Assembly (NCBI GenBank): GCA_027627225.1
Contig: CM051030.1
Span: 3,687,501-3,751,500, forward strand
Source: Congeria kusceri
Lineage: Eukaryota > Mollusca > Bivalvia > Myida > Dreissenidae
DNA: 64,000 nucleotides
Reading direction: 5' to 3'
Position 1 is the first letter of the stretch. Every line of letters starts with the position of its first letter. The translations under genes were made by a program, and so were the position numbers. Below are positions 22,328 through 34,300 of this stretch, one piece after another. The notes below the pieces were generated by a model. The model worked only from the letters and a program-made list of their open reading frames with translations, searched no databases and was not told the DNA's origin.

Positions 22328-25300
22328 CTGAAAGATCAAGACTGGCACCCTTGAAAGATCAAGACTGGCACCCTTGAAAGATCAAACCCAGATCAAGACT
22401 AGCATGTATCAAATATCACAAACACAGTTCCAGACCATTGTACCTGAAATATCAAGACTAGCATCCTTGAATGATCGAGACTAACATCCTGAAAGATCAT
22501 CACTTACAGCCTTGAAAGACAAAGACCAGCATTCCTGAAAGATCAAGACTAGCAGCCTTGAAAGATCAAGACTTGCAGCCTTGAAAGACAAAGAGTAGCA
22601 TCCCTGAAAGATCAAGACTAGCAGCCTTGAAAGATCAAGACTAGCAGCCTTGAAAGACAAAAAGTAGCATCCCTGAAAGATCAAGACTAGCAGCATTGAA
22701 AGAACAAGACTTGCAGCCTTGAAAGATCAAGAGTAGCATCCCTGAAAGAAGACACTGATCCCTAAAAGATCAAGATTAGTAGCCTTGAAAGATCAAGACT
22801 AGTATCCCGTAAAGCCAAGGTACAGACAAAACATCCCCGAATTATCAAGACAAACATCCCTGAAAGATCACGATCATCATTCCTAAAAGATCAAGATCAG
22901 CATCCCTGAAAGATCAAGACTAGCAGCCTTGACACACGGGTAAAGACCATTGTACCTAAAAGATAAAGACTACAAAGATAGGTGTCATGACCCAGAAAGA
23001 TCAAAGATAGGTCAAGAATATAATGACCAGCATCCCTTAAAGACCAATCACAAAAGATGAAGACCAGCAACCCTAAATTATCAAACACAGGCAGACTATT
23101 GTCCTTGAAAGGTTAAACTCAGATCAAGACTGGAATATATGAAAGATCACAGCAATTCGTTTTTTAAAATATTAATTCGTTTTTTTTAACGACAACTTTT
23201 AAAAATTAAATAGTTCTTCAATAAAATCAATTCGTTTTAATGAAAAAAGGATGCTTATCTGTAGCACTGATACCATTAGCGTCATTGTATAATGGCTTCT
23301 CGTGTTACAAGTTAATGCTTCCAGCAATAAATGTAGACAAGAATTGCGGATAACAATACTAACTAGCGTGTCCCTAATTGCAGATATTTACAGTAGTGCA
23401 GATGCTACGTTTTCCAAAACTTGAAATATGAACAATAATGTATTATAGAAGAAAAAAAATCAGTTTTAGAAAATTATTTCTCACAGCCAAAAACTGTTAA
23501 AACTATCCCGTTAAGAATAAATAGCGTAATATCATCTGAATCATAAAATAAAACAGTTACCGTAAATGTCCTTTTTGACGCGCCGTCATTTTAGGACCCC
23601 TGCGCTTTTAAATGGAGCCATTTTTTGTTAATTCTGCCATTATCCAGAAATCAAGTTTTCATGTATGCGCACTTTCCAAAGACGTTATACACATTGGTAC
23701 AGTCTAAATACAGCCGATGGGCTTTGTCCGCATGAGAAAATTCACGATGGTACTGTCTAAATTAATATCATCGACAGACACGACGAGCTCACTCGTACGA
23801 CGTAATGCACAATGGTACAGTCTAAATTATTAACATGATCGACCTGATGAGCTGTGACACTGCAGACACACATGGGAAGTGGTTGAAAAGCATAACATAA
23901 CACTATTTTACTTCATACTATAATGTCAAGAATTTATTTCTGATGTGTACTGTTGTAAAACATTATCCAGAATAATGTGGGATAGTTAGTAATAATGAAA
24001 TATAAATACCGGTAAATATTGGAAAACGTTTCCTCACAATTTGCCTATATTTATATTCCCTGTTTATCAGAATACATTAAAACAGTATTTCTGGTTGTCA
24101 ATCATAACGCTTTACACCTAGAGCGCTAATACATGTACGCTAATGGTATAATAATGGCACTGTTCATAACATTCTGGTTGACTGCTTTTGACAGCGCTTG
24201 TTGTTGAAACCTCCATGTGGGAAGCGTGCAACTTGCTTTGGGTCCGCCAACTGTTATTACATGTTCTTATTAGGAAATATTCATAATATCGTAGTGAATT
24301 TTTGTGGTCCCATTCACTTGCGTCATATATGGTAGCATGTAACCCGTATAGTGGGGCATAGGTTTATTTATATACAGGCAATTCTGAATACATAAATATT
24401 GCGGTCTATTTAATCGTTTCTATCGAAATTAACTTTAGTTTTTCGTTAATGTTCGAAAAATATAGATTGACAAACAATATTTCGGGACCAAAAAATACCC
24501 CATGCGCGTCTATTAGGGCATGGGCGTCAATAAGGACATTTACGGTATTTTATTATTGGCTGTGAAATTATGAAATATGCTGTTGATAAGAAGTAAATAA
24601 TTGAAGCGTGTCGTAGAAAAACTGGGCTTAATGCATAAGCGTAAAGTGTCGTCCCGGAACAGCCTGTGCCGGCCACACAGGCTGATCCCGGACGACACTT
24701 TCCGCTTTTATGGTATTTTCTATTTCAAGGAAGTCTCTTATAAACATAAATCCAATGTAGGCGGACTGCACAGGCTGATCCGGGACGAAATTATTTACGC
24801 ACATGCATTAAGCCCGGTTTTCCCACGACAAGCCTCAACTGTATATTACTGACCGGAAGCCAATGTCTGAATGGATGGTGTTGGTATGTTGGAAGCTGGT
24901 CATCATTTCTTCCTGATTCACGTCTGGGGAGGCCCCGCTTCGATTGAATGATATCGTGCGCACTGCAACAAAAAGCTTTTTTCAGCCGTTTTTACCAAGA
25001 TTTATGTCATATCACTCTTATCTCCCAGCATACACACAATATACATGGCTTTTTCTCAACGTTTTAACTTGAAAATACTGATAGATCTGGCCCCATGTTC
25101 ACAAAACAAGTTGAGTCTGATTTTCAGGTTCAAGATGAACTTCTGAGCCAGATTTTTCAGGATCAGGCTCACAAATGATGTTCACTAAAATCAGGATCAA
25201 TTTTAATTTATGGGCAAAATATATATTATAAAAGCAATTTTAAACTCTTAGCAACGTACATTTGCTGTCTGATATGAAGAATTTTATAAAAGAAATAATT

Positions 25301-28300
25301 ATGTGATTATATCAAAAAGAAAATGTATGCCGAAAATAAAATATAAGACTGATCCTGATCCTGTAATTAATCTTTTGTGATCCTGTAATTAATCTTTTGT
25401 GAACACAGGGCCTGCTGTTTCTGTATCATGCAACCACATCAGACATCAAAGGGGCAAATTTTGAGATTTAGGGGAAAATCTACTCCAGAGATGGGGAATC
25501 GAAGCTCTATTTCTGCCTCAAATTGGTTTTAAAAATCACTGGCAAATAAAAGTTATCATGATGTTCAACTGACATTTACATGCTTCAAAACTGATTGACT
25601 AAATAGGAAAAAACACCACCTACATGTACTTGCAAAAGTGACTATGATAATTTTGTTAAATTAATGTTTTAAAATACCATCATTTAAAACTGGCAAAACA
25701 CCTGCAGCACAATCAATCCGTGCAAATTAAACTGTCATGAAAGTATTGACCATCAACAAAAACTGTTCATACATAGCAAATCATGATATTTGTGTAATTT
25801 GTATGCTAATTTGTATGTAAGACAACACAATAAAATAACTTAAACATAATGATTTTGTATCATTTAAACACAGGTACTTGTAACAATGATTTTTTAATGT
25901 TCCATACCTATATACACTATAATAAGAGAAAGGTAAACAACGACCATTTTGAAGAAAATTACATTGTGGATTTAAAGACAATGGTGGAGTCTAATGAATA
26001 CATGAGAAGTTTACCAGATCTACACAATATATGTGCTGAAATCGACCAGAAACTGTGATGTATGCGTTCAACTGGGTGGACGTCGAAATCGACATGGTAA
26101 AAAAATACATTGATTTTAGTGAAACTTTTCATCATTTCCGAGCCAGTTGACCGATTTTTACGAAATAAAAAGTGTTTTCTACAAGAAGAATCTGTCCTGC
26201 GACGATCAGCAAGAGGAAATATGGAGAATCAGCAGTTTTAGTGAACTGTACCAAGACATTGTGAGGTGACTGTAAAATGGGCGTTGTTTACCTTTCTCTT
26301 ATTATAGTGTATATACGTAAGGAACATTAAAAAATCATTGTTACAAGTACCTGTGCATTTACATTTTTAATTGCTACTTTAAAATTAGGTTCAATACCTG
26401 CATATACGACCAGAAAAACTATCTGCACCGCACAGGAGATGGAGATGATTATCTGGATGTATGCATCCCTCTGCAACTTTCCGCAGACTGAGTCGTTTCC
26501 ACAGGCGTCTTCTAGAACTTGTGAAGCCACCAGGAGGCAGGCTAATGCTGGAATAGAGATTTCAGTGGGGTTATGGATACAGAAAACAGGGTTCATAGAG
26601 ATTATCTCTAAACATAGAGATTATCTCTAACAAAGTTCAAGCACTTTTGCAAGGGGGATGAAACAAAAGTGTGTCCATGTGTCGTATGAAAACATTTATA
26701 TAATCAGCACAGAACTTTAGTGAACACACAACAAATATTGGGGATTTCCCAATATTGTACACATCTAATGTACATGAATGAGTTTCGACTGGAAGCCAAA
26801 AAGTATTTTAACTGTATAAATCTCTCATTTTGAGGATTTTCAAATATCAGTTCTTCTGAACTTTTATTCTAGTTTATTCATCAACGTTTTATTGGTTTTA
26901 TTTTACTTTCCTATATTTGTGTGAAAATTTGATGAGATCGTACATACCCCTTTAACGCACTTTTCCAGGAGAAAAGATCCAAAGACAAGCACATTGTTAT
27001 TTGCCATATTTACATATTTGAAGAGTTCCACTATTATTGTTGACGTTGCTGATGTTTAAACTGTCAAATTAGCATCTTGTTTTGCTCAAAACTTTTTTTC
27101 ACTGATTACTCATCACAAGACTGTAATATAAATTTTATATGTTTTTTTCTTTTTCTTATTAGCAAAACAATACAATTCTTTAAATAAAATATTTACAACT
27201 TGAATTTTGTTAATCATTTTTAATATTCAAATAATTTTCAGCACTTTTGAAGCCAAATAAGCATTTTTCAAGCATTTGTTATTTTTCCAGGTGTAAATAA
27301 GCATTTTTTAAGCACCAATATACGCATTATTCAAGGAGCAGCTTGAAACTGAAGCACTTCAAGGATCTGGGGCCATATTCCAGAAACATCTTAAGTTTAT
27401 CTTAAAATATGTCACTTAAGTTCCAATTTTTAGGTAATATTTTTAAAACTACATATAAATTAATGAATCTAATTACAGTTAAGTAAACAGGAGTTCATAA
27501 TAAGTTAATATTTAGTGAACATTTGGCAGAATTTCATGCATACTTGGAATAAAATGCTTCAGAAAAATGACAATTGTAAGGCTAAGGATAAGATTTTACT
27601 TACGATGTTTCAGGAATACGAGCCTCGTATGAACCCTGGAGAACATTAGGAGAGTATTGAATAAAGATAAGTTTATTAAGCCAAGCTTAGAAAACCAGAG
27701 CCATCAGCCTTTACATCCAACACGCGCAGTCTAATGCGGCAGACACACATTCGCGATTTTGGCTCCCGACAACCTCCCGATTGTATTCTGACTAGGCGTA
27801 AAAAAAAATATTTTTTCCGGTAACATGCCCAAACAAATTAGGGTAGGTAGGTCGGGATTTTTTTTTTTTTTGGTAAATGGTCAACTTGAGGATTCTAAAA
27901 CTGAATAAATATTCAAAACGTATCACTAATATCCTTAAACATTGTTTATAAGTGGATACTATCAAAACAAAACACTTATTTATCCAAAACACATTTAATT
28001 ATTGAAAAAGGTAAATAGACCAAAAATCAATCTGACAAACCCAATAAAATGTTCTAGGGTCGGGGCATTTTTTTAGGGTAGGTCGGGTTACCTGAAACAA
28101 ACATATTTTTTTTTATGCCCTATACAAATTCGGCTGTGTCACCCAGGACGAACCTAACTGTCAGGAGTGTTTTGCCAACCTTACCAGACATGTCTAGATA
28201 TTCCGGATCCGCCAGGCAGTCTCTCGAAAGCGTCCTACAGAGTCCCAAAAATGCTACGAATCACATCAGGATTGGCTTGAGAACAGGAAACGGCTGAATC

Positions 28301-31300
28301 GGGACGCTTCCGGAACAATGTCTGGAGGATCGGGAATGACCGGGACACGTCAGCCTCAAATCAAAGGATCTCGTCCCGACTCATAACATATTTGCCTCTG
28401 GACGCTATTGGATCAAGGACGGCGGTAAAAATCGGGAATGTGTGACAGAGGCTTAATGACGTCATTTTGATGACTTCGTATTGTTCCATATTTTACGCCT
28501 TGCTTCTGTCTGTCCTCTTTTTATTAGCAACCTGCCCTTTGTTCACAGCACCATGCCTCTTTCAAAGGTCTACATATAACACTACGTCTCTTTTTATTAT
28601 CAACCTGCCGTTTGTTCACAGCGCCATGCCTCTTTCTAAGGTCTAGATATAACACATCTTTTTTTTTCGTGTTATTTAGTATGTTTTCTTTTGTCCATGC
28701 ATTCATGGACTTAATTTTGAAAAACGGTGAAAGTTATTGAAGACACAATCAGTTTTAAAGAAAGAGTAATGGAAAAATGCCAACTACACCAACAGTATTG
28801 TCTGAAAATAACAATTTACATCAACAACATGAAATGCCCAGTTATATGTGACAAAAAAAAATATATTACAGGACCATGTTATGTTTGATGTCTTATTCTA
28901 ACTTCACATAATCGAGAGTTATGCACCTATCAATAATATCTCCCATTTCTGTCTAAATCCCCACAGTGGCGATACCATCTTTAAGTTGTGTGCAAAAGCC
29001 GGCGTCTAAATTTCCCAATATAACCGAGATTTAAAATCCCACCAAAGTCTATTTCCCGGGACCCAGAATCATTCGGCGTGTTTTGGTCATTATTTCAAAT
29101 TCCCTTGTCGGGAATCGCTTTCTGTCTTAAGTGCCATATATGGCCACCTCCACCACCCCTTGGGGGAAAATATAAATAGGTGCATTATAAGCACTTACCT
29201 GCTGATGAAACCAGCAATGGTAGCCTTCTGATGTTACGTGTTCGTCTGTAGAAACTGAGATAGCCACATAACCTGTTTCTGTAATGTTGATTTCTGCAAA
29301 GATATACAAACCAGGGTCCATTTTCATTAACCTATTTTTAGACTTAAGAATAAAGAACAGACTTAGACTTAAGAACAATTATTTATTTTCATTTGTATGC
29401 AAAATAAAAAAAGTATCCTGTGCCTAAATGTGCACCCAGATTTTAGTTTCTGTGCTTAGGGTAATTTGTGATTTTCTGTGCATGAAATTATGTGAGTACA
29501 TGCCTCTTCTGGTTGTCTACTTATTCCAAAGTACCCACCTGTAAAATCGGTCCATAGCAAGCTGAAGAAACCACACGCCCACCACTGTGTAGAGTAGCAA
29601 GGAATAGGAAGAAACATGGCCGACACGGTCATCGTGGAATAAGTGTGGTAAAATGAAGGCACAGACCCATAAACCCACCTGAGTGAGAAGAAGGCTGGTC
29701 ACAGGACGTCACGTATGCCCCCGAAACATATGCTTGTCAGAGGGAGGCAACACAATGTCAGTTACATATTGGCAAAAATGATGCTTCCTACAAAATGGTG
29801 CTTGTACTCTGCACTTTCTCTTAACCTCTATCAATATATGTGGTTTTATTTTAAATCATTTCAATACTAATGGAGTTATGCACTGCACAAGAAAATTTAC
29901 TGAAGGGAATTAACTCCATAAATATTGAAGAAAAAGTTATTGTCCTTGTACTCTGCTCTTCCTCTCAATGTCCTCTATCAATATATGAGGTGTTATTTTA
30001 AATTCCTTCCATACTACGGTAGTAATTAGCTGCAAAAATGAAAACAAAGAACAATAACTAGGTAAATAGTTCAAATGAGTAATGGTCCTTGTACTCGGCA
30101 CTTCCTCTCAACGTTCTCTATCAATATATGTGGTTTTATTGAAAATCCCTCAATACTAATGGAGTTATACTCTGCACACAAAAATCCAAAGGGCAATAAC
30201 TCCTTAATTTTGAAGAAACAGTTATGGTCCCTGTACTCTGCACTTCCTCTCATTGTCCACAAACATTTGTTGAAGTTTCATTTCTTCAATACTAATGGAA
30301 GTATGCTACGCACAAGAAAATTAATGCTTCGCACAAGAAAATAAAACTAATGGCAACAACTCTATAAATATCGAAGAAAGAGTTGTAGTCCTTGTGCTCT
30401 GCACTTCCTCTCATTGTCCTCTATCACTGTATGAAGTTTCATTTGAATCTCTGCATTACTAATGGAGTTGTTCTCCACACAAGAAAATAAAACAAAGGGC
30501 AATAACTCTGTAAATATTGCAGAAAAAGTTGAGGTCCTTGTACTCTGCACTTCCTCTCATTGTCCTCTATCATTATATGAAGTTTCATTTAAATCCCTTC
30601 AATACTAATGGAGTTATGCTCCGCAGAAGAAAATTTTAAAAAGGGCAATAACTCCGTAAATATTGAAGAAAGAGTTATGGTCCTTGTGCTCTGCACTTCC
30701 TCTCATTGTTCTCTATTATATATGAAGTTTCATCTGTCCATCAATGCTAATGGAGTTATGCTCCGCACAAGAAAATTAAACAAAGGGCAATAACTCTGTA
30801 ACTGCTGAAGAAAGAGTGGTGGTCCTTGTACTATCCGCTTCCTCTCATTGTCCTCTATCATTATATGAAGTTTCATTTGAATCCCTTGAATACAAATGGA
30901 GTTATGCTCCGCACAAGAAGCGTGACGGACGGATGGACGGACAGTCGGACTGACGGACGGACGATGCGATTACTATATGCCCCCGAAGTTCCCTTCGGGG
31001 GGCATAAAAAAGTCATGATAAATAATAATACCGTACCTAGTTGTTGAAATTACTAATTTTATAATTTAGTATAAATATATTAAGTTACAAGGATGATGTA
31101 TAGTATATATACAGGAAAAAAAGCAAAAAATAAACAAAACAAATATAGAACCTACGTGTTTATTACACATATATAGTTATATATCACCTTGACAAAATAT
31201 GAGCGAGCGCAAGTGCCCTTTTTAGCAATAAGCACCCTGCCCTTTTTCAATCCTGACTGGAGCACTGAATTAGCACCAGCATGTAAGCCCTGCACTCGAG

Positions 31301-34300
31301 ACTTGCTCGGACTCTCAGTTTTATATAGGTGGGCTTGTTGCACTTGTTTCTCTCAGGTAATAATTTAAGAATTCTGGCTTGCCAGCTTAACATCTTATTA
31401 ACATCTTAGTGACTGTTAAATAGCACAGGAATTTTAAAGCGATATGTTTGAAGTAGCAAGAACCAATAATGGCAGTGAATACTAGTTAGCATGGTTGTGT
31501 ACACTTATTCTACATAGGTATAGCCGAGTTAGAACAAAGTTTCAAATACAGGGTAAGAAATCTAGGCCAAATATCAGCATTTTATGTAACTGTCAATATG
31601 GCAAAGAAAATCACCAATATGACGTAAACACGTTTAATGCCTACAAAAGACCTACCGGTATAATATTATTTACCTGAACAACCCTTTCTGGCCAGTTACT
31701 TACCAATAAAGCTATCTCTACGAAAATACACCATGTTGTGGAAATAGTGCGACCCTGTTGCTCCGAGCTTACAACGAGTGAAAGAGTTGCTGACTCTGTA
31801 AGCTCATCATCTTCTGCATGGTCCTCAAAGAAGTGGCCCTGAAAAATAGAACCAATGAGAATCCGTCATTGAAAAAACATCCAACTGGTTTTTAATTTTC
31901 TTTAGCCTAAAGCATCATACTTTGTTGAAATTTTACTAATTCTGGGCATAGTTGTTGTTTTTTAAGAAAAAATAAACCAAGACAGTTGTTTGAGCCATGA
32001 AACAAGTATTGTTCCTAAAAGAAGTGACCCCGAAAAATAGACCAATGCAGATCTGTCATCGAAAAAGCACTGGCCCTCAAAGATGTGATCCTGACAGAGT
32101 CCAAAACAGGAATATATTTGCCTTATTCTTTATTAAAAGTTGGAATTATACTTATGGTAATTTTGTTTGGGGAGAGAATTGACAGGTGCGTGGTATGAGA
32201 GTCAGATTGGGACTCAAAAAAAATGGGACCGCATGCATACAGGACTGCAGTGATTGGCCTATATGACACTGCCAACAGCATTGCTGTTGCGTTAGTTTGT
32301 ATGCGACCAGGTTAGAGTCCGCCTCGTGCACTTATTATCCAGATTCAATACCCCGCAGGTGCTCTATATATTTTTACTTTAGCTCTCATGCTGCCACAAA
32401 ATTTCTTCGCTACAGTAATCAATTTCATAAAGTGATAATTACACTAATTTGCCACAGATAAGTTCAAATCGCTTTTATATGCGTGATTATAACTTCCATT
32501 TAGAAAATTTTTAGAATCACAGACACAATGTCATAACAAAGTTTAACACATGACAGTATGAAAATGTTCATTTTCAAGTTCATAAAAACATACTCTACTA
32601 GTTTCCTCCGACAAACTGACCATCTTCAACAACTGGAAATAGAACGCATAAAAGCAAAACCCTGCGGATAAAGTATAACGCGGAACTAAATGGAGTAGGT
32701 TGACGGAAACGAAACTCAAAATCTCCTTTTGAAGAATACTCACTGGAATTGAGGTTACATTACACAATTTCTTATGTGCATCAAAAGCGGGTAGGGAGAG
32801 GGGTAGGAGAAAAGGCTAGGGAGAGAGGCTATGACGATGGGGTAGGAGAGTGGGCGGGTAGAGAGAGTGGGTGAGGAAAGAGAGTTGGCTAGAAAGAGGG
32901 GTAAGGAGAGGGTGTATGAGTGATGGGTGGGTAGGGAGCGGGGGTGGGTAGGAGAGGGTGTATGAGAGACGGGTGGATAGTGATAGGGGGCAGGAGAGAG
33001 GGCTGGGTAGGGATAGGGGGTAGGAGAGATGGGTGGGTATGGATAGTGTGTAGGAGAGAGAAGTGGGTAGGGAGATCGGGGAGATTGGTGGGTAGGGAGT
33101 GGGGGTAGGAAAGAGGGTTGGGTAGGGATATGGGGTAGGAGAGATGGGTGGGTAGGGAGAGGGTGGTGGGTAGAGGTAGGGGGTAGGAGAGAGGGGTGGG
33201 TATCTATAGAGGGTAGCAGAGAGGGGTGGGTAGGGAGAGGGGATAGGAGAGAGGGGTGGGTAGGGATAGGGGGTAGGAGAGAGAAGTGGGTACGGAGAGG
33301 GGAGAGGGGTGGGTAGTGACAGGGTGGTGGGTAGGGATAGGGGGTAGGAGAGAGGGGTGGGTAGGGATAGGGGGTAGGGATAGGGGTAGGAGAGAGGGGT
33401 GAGTAGGGAGAGGGGATAGGAGAGAGAGAGAGAGGGGGATATAAAGACGGTAAGAGTGCCGATTTTGGCGGGTAGGGAGAAGGAGGAGGAGCGAGGGGTG
33501 ACAAGGGAAAGGGGTATGAGAGAGGGAGTGTAGGGACAGAGGGTAGGGAGAGGGTGTAGGAGAGGGTGGTGGGTAGGGAGAGGGGGTAGGAGAGAGGGGT
33601 GGTTAGGGAGAGGTGGTAGGAAAGAGAGGTTGGTAGAAAGAAGGTAAGAGTGGCGAGAGGGACGGGTAGGGAGAGGGGATAGGAACGAGGGATGACAATG
33701 GAAAGGGGTAGGAGAGAGGGTCGGTAGAGACAGTGGGTAGGTAGAGGGTGTAGGACAGGGTGGTGGGTAGAGAGAGGGGTTAGAAGAGAGGGGTGGGTAG
33801 GAGAGGGGGTAGGAGAGAAGGGTTGGTATGGATAGGGGGTAGGAGAGAATGGTGGGTAGGGAGAGGGGGAAGGAGAGAATGGTGGGTAGGGAGAGGGGTG
33901 GGTAGGGAGAGTGGAAGGGCAGAGGGGTGGGTAGGGATAGGGGGTAGGAGAGAGCGGTGGGTAGGGATAGGGGGTAGGAGAGAGCGGTGGGCAGAGAGAG
34001 GGGTGGGTAGGGATGGGGGGTAGGAGAGAGCGGTGGGCAGGGAGAGGTGTGGTAGGGATAGCGGGTATGAGAGAGCGGTGGGCAGGGAGAGGGGTGGGTA
34101 GGGATAGGGGGTAGGATAGAATGGTGGGTAGGGAGAGGGGGTGGGTAGGGAGAGTAGTAGGGGAGAGGGGTAGGAGAGAGCGGTGGGCAGAGAGAGGGTG
34201 TAGGAGGTGAGGTTGGTGGGTAGGGATAGGGTGTAGGAGAGAGGGGTGGGTAGGGAGAGGTGGCAGGAGAGAGAGGTAGGTAGAAAGGGGGTAAAAGTGG

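Noticed and set aside
29127..29378. 83-codon minus-strand frame covering a TMEM192 exon
   Set aside because: It is in the wrong phase; the correct frame, reading NRLCGYLSFYRRTRNIRRL, joins both neighbouring exons and matches the family.
32755..33504. 249-codon minus-strand Pro/Ser/Leu-rich open frame
   Set aside because: It lies wholly in the polypurine minisatellite; the residues are the translation of the repeated unit and there are no splice or start signals.
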